A stretch of 64,000 nucleotides of DNA from Thioflexithrix psekupsensis (GTDB lineage Bacteria > Pseudomonadota > Gammaproteobacteria > Beggiatoales > Beggiatoaceae): positions 186,001 through 250,000 of the forward strand of contig NZ_MSLT01000018.1 in assembly GCF_002149925.1 (NCBI RefSeq), read 5' to 3'. Both the position numbers and the translations under genes were made by a program. The notes beneath the pieces were generated by a model. The model had not been told where the DNA came from and did not search any database. It saw nothing but the letters and a program-made list of their open reading frames with translations. How positions within the stretch are numbered: position 1 is the first letter of the stretch; each line of letters opens with the position of its first letter. This document shows, one piece after another, positions 47,516 to 57,007 of this stretch.

Positions 47516-48295
47516 TCAACCAGACTTTTTTTTGAACTTCTCAAAAAGCGAACGAGATATAGTTTTTTCCTCAGATAACATTTCTGTCGGGACAGCATAC
47601 TTATCATTATTTAGGGTAACAATTATATCTGTTGGGAATCTCGCTTTATCTTGAATCTCTATTAAAAACTTAACAGGATCACCACTCACATCTATACCGT
47701 CTTCTTCTATGGAATGATTGTATCTAGTGTTGAATCCAATTTTATCTCCTGAGGGTACTGAAATGAGTTCTCCAATATCTCCATATTGAAATGAGGCTAT
47801 CCCTGAAACTATGAAGTCATGTCTACCCAAAAGTAAACATTCAACATATAAATCACTGTAATCTACAATACGTAAAAGATACGTCATTACAAAAGAATCT
47901 ATCTCTTTGAGCGAGGAATTAGATATTTCTAGTTTATAATTTTTAGAGAGGTGAGTAAACTCAAGAGATGTTCGACTACCATTGTCCTGTATTGAGGAGC
48001 GATGATGAACAAAAGCGTTTCTATAAATGGTTAAAATTCGGTATATGTTTTTTACCATTTTCTCCAGTGCTGTTGTTTCTGGCAATTTTTCATATTTTAC
48101 ATGGAAACTTTTTCCATTTACATCATCAGGATATTCATTCTCTATGTAAGAATCCAGTAAATCGAAAGACATTAACTCCCCAGATAGAACTGAGTGATCA
48201 TCATTCTGACACAGAGGAGTCGTTTTTTCCACTATATACCTGGGTGTAGGTTTGCGTTCTCCATTGATTGACTCATACTCTATCCTTGTAATCAT
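47516..48295 (-). CDS. Unrecognised protein with a HEPN-type RNxxxH motif
   Basis: Protein of 259 residues that I do not recognise as a family. Residues 74-100 form a predicted helix containing IYRILTIYRNAFVHHRS. Its R92-N93-x3-H97 pattern matches the catalytic R-N-x-x-x-H of HEPN ribonucleases found in toxins, Abi proteins and Cas13. The rest is mixed alpha/beta with no membrane segment. Base composition and codon use (AGA, ATA, TCT) are more AT-rich than the surrounding housekeeping genes, hinting at acquisition. The neighbour upstream is a secreted unknown protein 151 bp away on the same strand. The HEPN reading rests on the motif alone. Confidence 0.55.
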   Translation of the reverse strand: MITRIEYESINGERKPTPRYIVEKTTPLCQNDDHSVLSGELMSFDLLDSYIENEYPDDVNGKSFHVKYEKLPETTALEKMVKNIYRILTIYRNAFVHHRSSIQDNGSRTSLEFTHLSKNYKLEISNSSLKEIDSFVMTYLLRIVDYSDLYVECLLLGRHDFIVSGIASFQYGDIGELISVPSGDKIGFNTRYNHSIEEDGIDVSGDPVKFLIEIQDKARFPTDIIVTLNNDKYAVPTEMLSEEKTISRSLFEKFKKKSG

Positions 48296-48446
48296 GTAAT
48301 CAGTCAGTAAAACACCACGGGATATTGCGAGAGAGGGAATTAATTAAAGTAATTCTGTATATTCCGCCACAGTTTTCTCCATAATTTGCTTGAAGTCTAA
48401 AGGAAAATCAAAATAGAGATTCGATTGAACGAATACTGCTAAAAAA

Positions 48447-49214
48447 CTACTTTTTCAGTTCAAGGATAATTGGAAGAATATTTTTCACACTTCCAATTAC
48501 GTTTTTCTCTATGAAATTAATTATTGGGCCACCAGTAGTGTAGAAAATATGCTCCCCTATAAGGTCTTTACTTTCTGCTCTAACATTCAATCCCAGCAAA
48601 ACTTGACCTGTCATGTCCCTATCGGTGCTAGAATATACAAAATTCACAAATAAAATCGCATTTTTGTGCGACTCAATATTTGTGTATAATAAAATCCCAA
48701 TTGATTGCACATATTCCAATGTGCCGTAAGCACCATATCTTTTCCACAGTTGTTCCCCGTTGGTTTCGAGTTTATCAAGTACATGAAACCAATCTTCTAC
48801 ATCTTCCTTGCTGAGGACAGAATTGTTGTCCATCGTAGTGGCATCACTAATGAAAGTGATTTTAGCTGTAGTGTTCTTTTCAGTCAAAAAAACACTGACT
48901 TCAGTCAGAGGAAACTTAAAGTACTGAAAAGTATCAGTAAGAAATCTAAAGATGGAACTTGATTGATACTCTCTTCTTGATTTTGATACGCACGAAAGTG
49001 GGATAAACTTTTTGCTTGAAATGAAAACCATGTTTTCTGGCAAATAGTCATCAAATTTGTTAATATCCTTACAATCTTTTATGTCACTAATATCTTCGGA
49101 GTAACTGATTAATTCCAGCGAATTGGCACTGGACACAAGGCTGAACATGAGTAATGTGGTATAAAACATGGGGTAGCAAGCAATTAACGCTTTTCTGTAC
49201 AAAATTTTGTACAT
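48447..49214 (-). CDS. Secreted protein of unknown function
   Basis: Protein of 255 residues from the ATG at 49214, preceded by AGGAG at eight bases. A long signal peptide (hydrophobic MFYTTLLMFSLVSSANS) is followed by a soluble region with two cysteines near the N-terminus (SDIKDCKDI, PLSCVSKS) that could form a disulfide. No known motif is visible. It is AT-rich with codon use like the HEPN-like gene downstream and unlike flanking operons, so the two may have arrived together. The frame is open to an ATG at 49241 without a better ribosome site. Confidence 0.6.
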   Translation of the reverse strand: MYKILYRKALIACYPMFYTTLLMFSLVSSANSLELISYSEDISDIKDCKDINKFDDYLPENMVFISSKKFIPLSCVSKSRREYQSSSIFRFLTDTFQYFKFPLTEVSVFLTEKNTTAKITFISDATTMDNNSVLSKEDVEDWFHVLDKLETNGEQLWKRYGAYGTLEYVQSIGILLYTNIESHKNAILFVNFVYSSTDRDMTGQVLLGLNVRAESKDLIGEHIFYTTGGPIINFIEKNVIGSVKNILPIILELKK

Positions 49215-49329
49215 ACATATTTCTCCTGATAATCTCTCCATAATGTAATATTCTAATCTGCAAGGCGATTATACTACATTATTTTAGCATTTTACAATAA
49301 ATATTTCACAATCTTCCCCCAAAAAAAAC

Positions 49330-49358
49330 TTGCAATCCCCCCTTTAAGCCGCTACAAT
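49330..49358 (+). promoter_or_regulatory. Promoter of tRNA-Val
   Basis: TTGCAA (49330-49335), 17-bp spacer, TACAAT (49353-49358), followed by a GC-rich discriminator GCGCG, the form usual for stringently controlled stable-RNA promoters. The tRNA 5' end lies 21 bp after the -10 box. Confidence 0.75.
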
Positions 49359-49378
49359 GCGCGTCTTAGATACACTAT

Positions 49379-49453
49379 AGGCGCGTAGCTCAGTGGTAGA
49401 GCATCACCTTGACATGGTGGTGGTCGGTGGTTCGATCCCACTCGCGCCTACCA
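49379..49453 (+). tRNA. tRNA-Val (anticodon GAC), CCA encoded
   Basis: Complete cloverleaf. The acceptor stem is AGGCGCG/CGCGCCT, the D arm GCTC-AGTGGTA-GAGC, the anticodon arm TCACC-TTGACAT-GGTGG with anticodon GAC, and the T arm GGTGG-TTCGATC-CCACT; it ends ACCA. It is very like E. coli tRNA-Val GAC. No integrase or tRNA-end repeat is seen beside it. It lies upstream of thrS. Confidence 0.97.
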
Positions 49454-49555
49454 TCTCCAGAAACGCCCAATAAACACGCCCATTTCTCAATAACGCAAAG
49501 TATTCGCTGAATCGCTATCATACAGCGGACGGTTTCGATTGACGGAAATTTTCCA

Positions 49556-51463
49556 ATGCCCATCATTACCCTACCCGACGGAAGTCAGAAACCCTTCTCG
49601 CACTCGCCTACTGTCGCCCAAGTTGCAGAAAATATTGGTAAAAGTCTGGCTAAAGCCACTTTAGCAGGCAAACTCAATGGACAGTTAGTCGATACGTCAA
49701 CGCCCATCACACAAGACAGCGATTTGACCCTGATTACCGATAAAGACATCGAAGGCTTAGAAATTATTCGCCATTCGTGTGCGCATTTATTGGCGCAAGC
49801 GGTTAAAACCCTGTATCCCGATGCGCAAGTGACCATTGGCCCTGTGATTGAAGATGGTTTTTACTACGATTTTGCTTATCCAGCGGGATTTTCGCTGGAT
49901 GATTTGACGCGCATTGAAGAAAAAATGCGCGAATTAGCCGCTAAAGACTTTTCCGTTCAGCGCGAAGTGATGTCACGCGACGAAGCGGTTGCCCTGTTTC
50001 AAGACATGGGCGAAACTTATAAAGCCAAAATTATCGCCGATATTCCCGCCGATCAAACACTTTCATTGTATCGACAAGGTGAATTTATCGACTTGTGTCG
50101 CGGCCCCCATGTGCCAAATACGGGAAAATTAAAAGCCTTTAAACTCATGAAGTTAGCGGGCGCATATTGGCGCGGCGATTCTAAAAATGAAATGTTACAA
50201 CGCATTTACGGCACCGCATGGGCAAGTCAAAAAGATTTAGATGCTTATTTGCATCGCTTGGCTGAAGCCGAAAAGCGCGATCACCGTAAATTAGGTAAAC
50301 AACTCGATTTATTTCACGTGCAAGAAGAAGCCCCCGGCATGGTTTTCTGGCACGATCAAGGTTGGACGGTTTACTTAACGATTCAAGCCTACATTCGTCG
50401 CGTATTGCGCCAAAATGGCTATCAAGAAGTGCATACGCCACAACTGGTTGATCGTTCTTTGTGGGAAAAATCAGGGCATTGGGATAAATTCGGCGACATG
50501 ATTTTTACGACCCAATCGGAAAATCGAGATTATGCCGTAAAACCCATGAATTGCCCTTGTCATATTCAAGTTTACAATCAAGCCCTGCACAGTTACCGCG
50601 ATTTGCCGTTGCGTATGGCCGAATTTGGCTCTTGTCATCGCAATGAACCTTCAGGAACGTTACACGGCTTAATGCGCGTGCGTAATTTTGTGCAAGACGA
50701 TGCGCATATTTTCTGCACCGAAGACCAAATTCAAGACGAAGTCAGTGCATTTATTGATTTATTATTTAAAGTCTATGCCGATTTTGGTTTCCAACAGATT
50801 TTAATCAAACTCTCCACCCGTCCTGTCCAGCGCGTGGGCAGTGATGAAGTGTGGGATAAGGCAGAACAAGCCCTCGCTTTGGCCTTGAATAACAAACAGT
50901 TACCATGGGAATTACAGCCCGGTGAAGGCGCGTTTTATGGGCCGAAAATCGAATTTTCGTTAAAAGATTCTATCGGACGGGTCTGGCAGTGTGGCACAAT
51001 TCAAGTTGATTTTTCTATGCCCGGCCGTTTGGGAGCAGAGTACGTTGCCGCAGACGGCAGCCGACAAGTTCCCGTGATGCTACACCGTGCTATTTTGGGA
51101 TCGTTGGAACGTTTTATTGGTATTTTAATCGAAGAACACGCGGGCGCATTCCCTTTATGGTTAGCTCCCACGCAGATCGCTGTATTAAATATTACCGATA
51201 AACACGCCGAATATGCCACCCAAGTGCAATCTCAGTTAGAACAACACGGCTTCCGCGCCATTCTCGACTTGAGAAATGAAAAAGTGGGTTTTAAGATACG
51301 AGAACACACCTTGCAAAAAGTGCCTTTTTTGCTCATTATTGGTGAGCGAGAAGTTGAAAATCAACACATTACCGTTCGCACTCGCAGCGGCGAAGATTGG
51401 GGCAGCATGACGCTTGATTCCCTAGTCCAACGCTTGAATGCGGACTTGTCACCTTATCTTTAG
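49556..51463 (+). CDS. thrS: Threonyl-tRNA synthetase
   Basis: Class II synthetase of 635 residues. It has an N-terminal TGS domain ([11 protein letters not shown]), an editing domain with [12 protein letters not shown] and GFYYDF, a catalytic core with the zinc cysteine in MNCPCHIQ, motif 2 [21 protein letters not shown] and motif 3 [11 protein letters not shown], and an anticodon-binding domain. It heads thrS-infC-rpmI-rplT. Its TAG stop is embedded in the infC Shine-Dalgarno (TAGGAGG), tightly coupling the genes. In E. coli ThrS represses its own translation through a tRNA-like leader; I did not detect a clear equivalent here. Confidence 0.97.
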   Translation: MPIITLPDGSQKPFSHSPTVAQVAENIGKSLAKATLAGKLNGQLVDTSTPITQDSDLTLITDKDIEGLEIIRHSCAHLLAQAVKTLYPDAQVTIGPVIEDGFYYDFAYPAGFSLDDLTRIEEKMRELAAKDFSVQREVMSRDEAVALFQDMGETYKAKIIADIPADQTLSLYRQGEFIDLCRGPHVPNTGKLKAFKLMKLAGAYWRGDSKNEMLQRIYGTAWASQKDLDAYLHRLAEAEKRDHRKLGKQLDLFHVQEEAPGMVFWHDQGWTVYLTIQAYIRRVLRQNGYQEVHTPQLVDRSLWEKSGHWDKFGDMIFTTQSENRDYAVKPMNCPCHIQVYNQALHSYRDLPLRMAEFGSCHRNEPSGTLHGLMRVRNFVQDDAHIFCTEDQIQDEVSAFIDLLFKVYADFGFQQILIKLSTRPVQRVGSDEVWDKAEQALALALNNKQLPWELQPGEGAFYGPKIEFSLKDSIGRVWQCGTIQVDFSMPGRLGAEYVAADGSRQVPVMLHRAILGSLERFIGILIEEHAGAFPLWLAPTQIAVLNITDKHAEYATQVQSQLEQHGFRAILDLRNEKVGFKIREHTLQKVPFLLIIGEREVENQHITVRTRSGEDWGSMTLDSLVQRLNADLSPYL

Positions 51464-51477
51464 GAGGAAAATACGCC

Positions 51478-52008
51478 ATCGCTGCCGAAAATAACAAGCC
51501 GACGCGCCTGAATGAACAAATCACCGCGCCGAAAATTCGCTTAATCGATGCCCAAGGGGAACAAGTCGGAATTGTTTCCAATCGAGAGGCACAGCAATAC
51601 GCTCAAGAAGCGGGATTGGATTTGGTGGAGATTGCCGCCCAAGCCAAGCCGCCTGTTTGCCGTATTATGGATTTCGGTAAGTTCCAGTTTGAGCAAAATA
51701 AAAAGCGTCAACTGGCCAAGAAAAAACAAAAACAAGTACAGGTGAAGGAAATTAAATTCCGTCCCGGTACCGATGAAGGCGATTATCAGGTCAAACTACG
51801 CAACCTGATGCGCTTCTTAGAAGAAGGCGATAAAGCCAAAGTGACCTTACGTTTTCGCGGTCGAGAAATGGCCCATCAAGATTTGGGACAACAACTGTTA
51901 AAACGGATTGAGCAAGACTTAGTTGAATACGGAATTGTGGAACAATTCCCGAAAATCGAAGGTCGGCAATTGGTCATGGTTTTAGGACCGAAAAAGACTA
52001 ACAACTAA
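51478..52008 (+). CDS. infC: Translation initiation factor IF-3 with ATC start codon
   Basis: IF-3 prevents subunit joining and proofreads start codons. The N-terminal sequence [20 protein letters not shown] is in frame from an ATC at 51478 and is preceded by AGGAGG ten bases upstream; no ATG, GTG or TTG lies at the right place. The result is 176 residues, the normal length. E. coli infC starts with ATT, and its non-standard start codon mediates autoregulation by IF-3; ATC would work the same way. Later in-frame ATGs, for instance at 51616 or beyond, would delete the conserved N-domain. Confidence 0.93.
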   Translation: MAAENNKPTRLNEQITAPKIRLIDAQGEQVGIVSNREAQQYAQEAGLDLVEIAAQAKPPVCRIMDFGKFQFEQNKKRQLAKKKQKQVQVKEIKFRPGTDEGDYQVKLRNLMRFLEEGDKAKVTLRFRGREMAHQDLGQQLLKRIEQDLVEYGIVEQFPKIEGRQLVMVLGPKKTNN

Positions 52009-52014
52009 AAATTT

Positions 52015-52031
52015 TTCCTGAAATTCAGGAA
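52015..52031 (+). other. Short hairpin between infC and rpmI
   Basis: The palindrome TTCCTGAAATTCAGGAA sits 18 bp before the rpmI start. In related bacteria L20 binds an RNA fold near rpmI to repress rpmI-rplT; this hairpin could be part of such a leader, but the full pseudoknot is not evident. Confidence 0.35.
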
Positions 52032-52049
52032 CAATGCGGAGTGCATATA

Positions 52050-52247
52050 ATGCCCAAATTAAAAACCAAAAGCGGTGCCGCCAAGCGTTTTAAACGCACC
52101 GCGTCTGGCTCGTTTAAGCGAGCGCAAGGCTTTCGCCGTCACATTCTGACCAAGAAAACCACCAAGCAAAAACGCCATTTGCGTAGCCCTTGCATGGTGC
52201 ATGAGTCAGATACTCCCATGTTGAACCGCCTAATGCCCTACGCTTAA
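52050..52247 (+). CDS. rpmI: 50S ribosomal protein L35
   Basis: Small basic ribosomal protein of 65 residues with the signature [16 protein letters not shown] and a C-terminal LNRLMPYA. The ATG at 52050 is chosen over one three codons upstream because it gives the conserved MPKLKT start. It lies between infC and rplT in the standard order. Confidence 0.96.
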   Translation: MPKLKTKSGAAKRFKRTASGSFKRAQGFRRHILTKKTTKQKRHLRSPCMVHESDTPMLNRLMPYA

Positions 52248-52265
52248 ACTTGAGGAAATTCGTCA

Positions 52266-52625
52266 ATGGCCAGAGTTAAACGGGGTGTGATTGCTCATGC
52301 CCGTCATAAAAAGATTTTAAAAGCCGCTAAGGGCTATCGTGGTTTTCGCAGTGGTGTGTATCGTGTTGCCAAGCAAGCGGTAATTAAGGCCGGGCAGTAT
52401 GCGTATCGTGATCGTCGCCAGCGTAAACGTCAATTTCGTGCGTTATGGATTGCGCGGATTAACGCTGGAGCCAGAGAACATGGTTTAACCTATAGCCGTA
52501 TGATCAACGGCTTAAACAAAGCCAATGTCACGGTTGACCGTAAAATGTTGGCTGAATTGGCGGTTTTCAACAAACCTGCTTTTGCCGCATTAGTAGAAAA
52601 AGCAAAAACGGCTTTAGCGGCCTAA
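52266..52625 (+). CDS. rplT: 50S ribosomal protein L20
   Basis: Early-assembly ribosomal protein of 119 residues with [19 protein letters not shown] at the front and [20 protein letters not shown] near the end. L20 is usually also the translational repressor of rpmI-rplT. It is the last gene of the operon; a terminator-like hairpin follows. Confidence 0.97.
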   Translation: MARVKRGVIAHARHKKILKAAKGYRGFRSGVYRVAKQAVIKAGQYAYRDRRQRKRQFRALWIARINAGAREHGLTYSRMINGLNKANVTVDRKMLAELAVFNKPAFAALVEKAKTALAA

Positions 52626-52992
52626 TTGCGTCACGTCGGATCATGTGATTTGTTTGGGCGAGTGTGTACTTGTGAGAGAACGCCCCCGCCCAAAAATTTT
52701 TCCCGTAAAATCAGCATGATAACAACAGAACCCCCCCTCAATATCCCACAGCCCTCTTTTCTCTCAGCGTAGAAAACGACTTATTCTTGATCCACTCCTC
52801 CTGTCTGCCCATCTTTGCGCTTGACTCATAAATATTAATGTGTACATTAGCAATCTGATTGATCTCATGTCACATTTGATTCAATACACGCCTGCTTTAC
52901 CATCTCAATATTGTCAACACCATTAAACGAATAACGGCTGTCTGTTTCAAAATCCACTCGACTTTTTTCTGGTGAATCCGCATACTATTATC
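52626..52992 (+). other. Gene-free stretch with a terminator-like hairpin and a promoter candidate
   Basis: TTTGGGCG (52653-52660) can pair with CGCCCAAA (52687-52694) across a 26-nt loop followed by TTTTT, a plausible but loose rplT terminator. TTGACT (52821-52826), a 16-bp spacer and TACATT (52843-52848) form a candidate promoter for the yqgE-pyr operon. I see no small ORF or RNA gene in the remainder. Confidence 0.45.
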
Positions 52993-53562
52993 ATGTTAGA
53001 AACCACCTATTTAACCAATCATTTCCTCATTGCAATGCCCGCGTTGGCAGACCCTCATTTTCACCAAACGGTGACTTACATTTGTATGCACAGCGAAGAG
53101 GGCGCAATGGGGATCATTATTAATCGCCCTATGGATATTGATCTCGGTGAAATCTTAGAACACATGGAGATCGAAATCGAAGATCCTAGGGCATCGCGTA
53201 TGGCTGTCTTTGAAGGTGGCCCTGTACAACGTGAGCGCGGTTTTGTGTTGCATCGCCCGGTGGGGCGTTGGGATGCGATGGTGACGGCGGGATTGCGCAA
53301 TGATTTAGGAATTACTGTTTCCCGTGATATTTTAGAAGCCATTGCCCAAGGGCGCGGGCCTAAAGATGTCTTTATTGCGCTGGGTTATGCTGGGTGGGAA
53401 GCGGGACAATTAGAACATGAATTGGCTAATAATTCATGGTTAAGCACGCCCGCCGACAATGATATTCTATTTCGTGTCCCCCCCGAAAAACGCTGGCAAG
53501 CCGCAGCCAGTCAATTGGGAGTGGATTTAAACTTACTCTCCAGCGATGCTGGCCATTGTTAG
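52993..53562 (+). CDS. yqgE: YqgE/AlgH family protein (UPF0301)
   Basis: Conserved protein of 189 residues: LIAMPALADPHFHQTVTYICMHSEEGAMGIIINRP and the FEGGPVQRERGFVLH and FIALGYAGWEAGQLEHE motifs define the family. In Pseudomonas AlgH affects alginate, but the general molecular role is unknown. The ATG at 52993 matches the family N-terminus. It ends 2 bp before ruvX, and the order yqgE-yqgF-pyrR-pyrB-pyrC' is that of pseudomonads. Confidence 0.94.
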   Translation: MLETTYLTNHFLIAMPALADPHFHQTVTYICMHSEEGAMGIIINRPMDIDLGEILEHMEIEIEDPRASRMAVFEGGPVQRERGFVLHRPVGRWDAMVTAGLRNDLGITVSRDILEAIAQGRGPKDVFIALGYAGWEAGQLEHELANNSWLSTPADNDILFRVPPEKRWQAAASQLGVDLNLLSSDAGHC

Positions 53563-53564
53563 CG

Positions 53565-53990
53565 ATGAATCACAGCAACAGTACCCTATTGGCGTTTGAT
53601 TACGGACAACAGCGCATTGGGGTCGCTGTGGGACAGACGCTTGTTCCCAGTGCGCGCCCGCTTTGTGTTTTACAAAGCCGTCAACAGATTCCAGATTGGA
53701 ACGGCATTAGTCGCTTGATCCAAGAATGGCAGCCTTATACTTTAATTGTCGGTTTACCGCTTCACGCTGACGGTACAGAAGGGATGATGGCACAAGCGGC
53801 GCGTCGTTTTGCGCGCCAATTGAGTGGGCGTTATGCGTTACCTATTGAAATGATTGAAGAAACACTTTCTTCCGTCGCCGCCAGCGGCCGACAACGCGAA
53901 AATGCCCCCAAACGTCGTCATACCCATCTTCCTATTGATGCCATTGCCGCGCAGATCATTTTAGAAACTTGGTTAGCAGAACACGCATAA
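53565..53990 (+). CDS. ruvX: RuvX/YqgF, putative RNase H-fold resolvase/16S rRNA processing nuclease
   Basis: Protein of 141 residues with the RNase H-like motif [17 protein letters not shown], the [12 protein letters not shown] segment and the C-terminal [13 protein letters not shown], whose Asp and Glu contribute to the active site. The ATG at 53565 is chosen; an upstream TTG is in frame. Its stop overlaps the pyrR ATG as TAATG. Confidence 0.93.
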   Translation: MNHSNSTLLAFDYGQQRIGVAVGQTLVPSARPLCVLQSRQQIPDWNGISRLIQEWQPYTLIVGLPLHADGTEGMMAQAARRFARQLSGRYALPIEMIEETLSSVAASGRQRENAPKRRHTHLPIDAIAAQIILETWLAEHA

Positions 53991-54490
53991 TGACTTATCT
54001 CGAAGCTCTTTTTGCCAGCATGACTCGTCAATTGACGCAACTGATTCCACCGCATGAACAAGAAAATGTGTTTATGGTCGGCATTCATACCGGCGGCGTT
54101 TGGGTGGCTGAACAGTTACACCGTCGTTTACAACTGCCGTTGCCTTTGGGACGCTTGAATATTGCGTTTTACCGCGATGATTTTACCCGCATTGGATTAC
54201 ATCCGCATGTCACTGATGCGTCGTATTTGCCGGTGGAAATAGAAAATCGTCACATTATCTTAGTGGATGATGTGTTGTACAGTGGGCGCACCGTGCGCGC
54301 TGCACACAATGAATTGTTTGATTATGGTCGTCCGGCCAGTATTAAATTAGCGGTTTTGATAGAGCGTCCCGGCCGAGAATTACCGATTCAAGCCGATGTG
54401 GTCGGCGTTTCTCTGGCGTTGACCGCAAATCAACACATTAAATTGACGGGTCCTGATCCGTTATCGTTGGATATTTTGACGTTTGATTGA
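53990..54490 (+). CDS. pyrR: PyrR, pyrimidine regulator/uracil phosphoribosyltransferase
   Basis: Phosphoribosyltransferase fold of 166 residues with the PRPP-binding loop [16 protein letters not shown] and the [13 protein letters not shown] segment. In other bacteria PyrR binds pyr mRNA to control attenuation or has UPRTase activity. The start overlaps the ruvX stop. Placement directly before pyrB supports a regulatory role; I found no clear attenuator hairpin in the 43-bp gap to pyrB. Confidence 0.93.
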   Translation: MTYLEALFASMTRQLTQLIPPHEQENVFMVGIHTGGVWVAEQLHRRLQLPLPLGRLNIAFYRDDFTRIGLHPHVTDASYLPVEIENRHIILVDDVLYSGRTVRAAHNELFDYGRPASIKLAVLIERPGRELPIQADVVGVSLALTANQHIKLTGPDPLSLDILTFD

Positions 54491-54533
54491 TGATCATTTC
54501 TTATAAAAATAACCCGTCGATACGCAGCATAGC

Positions 54534-55508
54534 ATGAATATACAACTTGATTCTCAAGGTCGATTAAAACACTTTTTAGGTATTGAAGGTTTATCGCGTG
54601 AATTATTGGTAGAAATCTTAGACACAGCCGCCTCATTAATGCCCGTGAATGAAAAAGCGGTGAAAAAATTACCGTTATTGCGCGGAAAAACCATCGTAAA
54701 TCTGTTTTTTGAACCCAGTACCCGCACCCGTACCACTTTTGAATTGGCCGCGAAACGGTTATCGGCCGATGTGCTGAATTTTAACATCAATGCGTCTTCC
54801 AGCAGTAAAGGTGAAACGCTGTTGGACATGTTAAATAATTTGGAGGCGATGCAGTGTGACATGTTTGTTGTGCGACATGATCAAGCGGGCGCGCCGTTTT
54901 TCATGGCACAGCACGTTCCACCGCACATCAGCATTGTCAACGCCGGCGACGGACGACATGAACACCCCACCCAAGCCATGTTAGATATGTTTACTATTCG
55001 CCAGCATAAGGGCGATTTTTCTCAATTGCGCGTGGCGATTATTGGTGACATTTTGCATTCTCGGGTGGCGCGTTCGCAAATTTTCGCCTTGACCACTTTG
55101 GGAGCCGCCGAAGTGCGCGTAATCGCACCGTTTACCCTAATTCCCAAAGGAATCGAAAATATGGGAGTGACGGTGTTTAATCGCTTAAAAGCAGGTTTAA
55201 AAGATGTGGATGTGGTGATGATGTTGCGTATTCAACGTGAGCGGATGCGCAGCGCATTGTTACCCAGTGAACATGAGTATTTTCAATACTACGGTTTGAC
55301 CGAAGATTTATTAATGGAAGTACATCCTGACGCGATTGTCATGCACCCCGGTCCCATTAATCGCGGAGTAGAAATTGAGTCCAGCGTAGCCGACGGAGCG
55401 CGTTCTGTTATATTACAACAAGTGACTAATGGTATTGCAGTACGTATGGCAATCATGGCGATGGTATTGGGACGCGGTCATGAAGGACAATCTTGTCATT
55501 CCTCCTAA
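54534..55508 (+). CDS. pyrB: Aspartate carbamoyltransferase catalytic subunit
   Basis: Second step of pyrimidine synthesis. The carbamoyl-phosphate site is [13 protein letters not shown], with [23 protein letters not shown] and [12 protein letters not shown] also intact. Length 324 is of the class that needs a dihydroorotase-like partner rather than PyrI; no pyrI is seen, and the inactive PyrC' follows 28 bp downstream, as in Pseudomonas. Confidence 0.96.
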   Translation: MNIQLDSQGRLKHFLGIEGLSRELLVEILDTAASLMPVNEKAVKKLPLLRGKTIVNLFFEPSTRTRTTFELAAKRLSADVLNFNINASSSSKGETLLDMLNNLEAMQCDMFVVRHDQAGAPFFMAQHVPPHISIVNAGDGRHEHPTQAMLDMFTIRQHKGDFSQLRVAIIGDILHSRVARSQIFALTTLGAAEVRVIAPFTLIPKGIENMGVTVFNRLKAGLKDVDVVMMLRIQRERMRSALLPSEHEYFQYYGLTEDLLMEVHPDAIVMHPGPINRGVEIESSVADGARSVILQQVTNGIAVRMAIMAMVLGRGHEGQSCHSS

Positions 55509-55536
55509 CGAAAACGAATAAGGTCAAAAGGTCAAA

Positions 55537-56826
55537 ATGAGTCATTGTTTTAGCCTCTGCGGTGGGCGTGTGATTGATCCTGCGTCGCGTTACGATGCGG
55601 TTGCGGATGTGCATGTCAAAAATGGAAGAATTGTAGGAATTGGTGATGTTCCCGACGGATTTGTGGCTGATTGGGCCTTAGATGTTACGGGGCAAGTGGT
55701 GTGTCCGGGGTTGGTTGATTTATGTGTGCGTTTACGCGAACCCGGTGCCGAACATAAAGGCACTATTCGCAGTGAAACCCGCGCCGCGGCATGTAGTGGT
55801 ATCACAACCTTATGTTGTCCCCCAGATAATACACCAGTGACGGATACGCCCGCGGTGGCCGAATTGTTACAACAACGGGCTGAATTGTCCGGTATGGCAA
55901 AAGTCTTACCTTTGGCTGCTTTGACGAAAGGATTGCGCGGCGAACAATTGAGCGAAATGGGCGATTTGCGTGAAGCGGGTTGTGTTGGTGTCAGTAATGC
56001 GTTACAACCTGTTGAAAATTCTGATATTTTACGACATGCTTTGGAGTATGCTGCGAATTGTGATTTACCCGTTTTTTTATCGGCACAAGATGCGTGGTTA
56101 GGGCGTGCGGGTTGTGTCCATGAGGGGGCGATCAGTACGCGCTTGGGTTTGCCCGGTATCCCAGAGGCAGCAGAAACCATTGAAATTGCACGAATTATTT
56201 TATTAATCGAATTAACCCAAGCCCAAGTACATTTTAGCCATTTGTCAACGGCACGTGCGGTGGAAATGATCGCTCGCGCTCAGGCGAAAAATTTACGGGT
56301 CAGTGCGGATGTGTGTGCGCATCAGTTATTTTTAACCGATATGGATATTACGGATTATAACAGTCAGTGCCACGTTTATCCGCCGCTGCGTTCGATGCGG
56401 GATCGGGATGGATTACGCGAAGCCTTGCGGGCGGGATTGATTACCGCGATTTGTTCTGATCATCAGCCCCATGAGCGAGACGCAAAATTAGCTCCGTTTG
56501 CGCAAACGGCCCCCGGCATTTCTGCATTGGATACGTTATTGCCTTTAACCTTGCGTTTGGCTGAGGAAATGGGATTGGATTGGATTACGGCATTAGGTTA
56601 TGTCACGTGCGGCCCTGCCGATATTTTGGGCATTGATGCGGGGCGTTTGCGTGTGGGTGGCGCGGCGGATATTTGTGTGTTTGATCCGCAGATTCAATGG
56701 GAATTAAGCGCGGATTCGATGCACAGTTTGGGTTTAAATTCGCCTTTTTTGGGTTGGTTATTTCAAGGACGAGTCACCCATACAATTATTGATGGCCGTT
56801 TGGTGTTTCAGGGCATTGGGAAATAA
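55537..56826 (+). CDS. pyrX: Catalytically inactive dihydroorotase homologue (PyrC'/PyrX)
   Basis: Amidohydrolase-fold protein of 429 residues. Where active dihydroorotases have DLHVHLREPG, this one reads DLCVRLREPG: both metal histidines are replaced (Cys63, Arg65). Other motifs, AICSDHQPHERDAK and FSHLST, remain recognisable. In Pseudomonas such pseudo-DHOases are structural partners needed for PyrB activity. The catalytic enzyme is the separate PyrC at 34852. It ends the pyr operon. Confidence 0.93.
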   Translation: MSHCFSLCGGRVIDPASRYDAVADVHVKNGRIVGIGDVPDGFVADWALDVTGQVVCPGLVDLCVRLREPGAEHKGTIRSETRAAACSGITTLCCPPDNTPVTDTPAVAELLQQRAELSGMAKVLPLAALTKGLRGEQLSEMGDLREAGCVGVSNALQPVENSDILRHALEYAANCDLPVFLSAQDAWLGRAGCVHEGAISTRLGLPGIPEAAETIEIARIILLIELTQAQVHFSHLSTARAVEMIARAQAKNLRVSADVCAHQLFLTDMDITDYNSQCHVYPPLRSMRDRDGLREALRAGLITAICSDHQPHERDAKLAPFAQTAPGISALDTLLPLTLRLAEEMGLDWITALGYVTCGPADILGIDAGRLRVGGAADICVFDPQIQWELSADSMHSLGLNSPFLGWLFQGRVTHTIIDGRLVFQGIGK

Positions 56827-56844
56827 GTTATATCAAAAAAATAG

Positions 56845-56980
56845 ATTTTGTCAGAATCAGAATTTACAGAATTTCAGGATTTTCAGAATTAAAGAATAAA
56901 AAATCGACTGAAAATAAACGACTGGCAAAAATCAATTTTGAAAATTCTTGTGTCTGTAAATTCCGATTCTGACAGAAAAT
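56845..56980. repeat. Imperfect inverted repeat, MITE-like, of the GTCAGAATC/GAATTTACAGA type
   Basis: Arms 56845-56870 and 56953-56980 are inverted copies (GTCAGAATC-GAATTTACAGA) with one or two changes and a 2-bp offset. Similarity continues inward (AGGATTTTCAGAATT with AATTTTGAAAATTCTT). The AT-rich centre has no ORF. It lies between pyrX and hypB and would fold into one long hairpin, so it may also act as a terminator. Confidence 0.7.
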
Positions 56981-57007
56981 TTTTCGTATCTAAATAAAGA
57001 GGTTATT

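Noticed and set aside
49379-49453. tRNA-Val as an attachment site for an island carrying the two unknown genes
   Set aside because: The unknown genes lie on the 5' side of the tRNA, and no integrase or repeat of the tRNA 3' end is found nearby.
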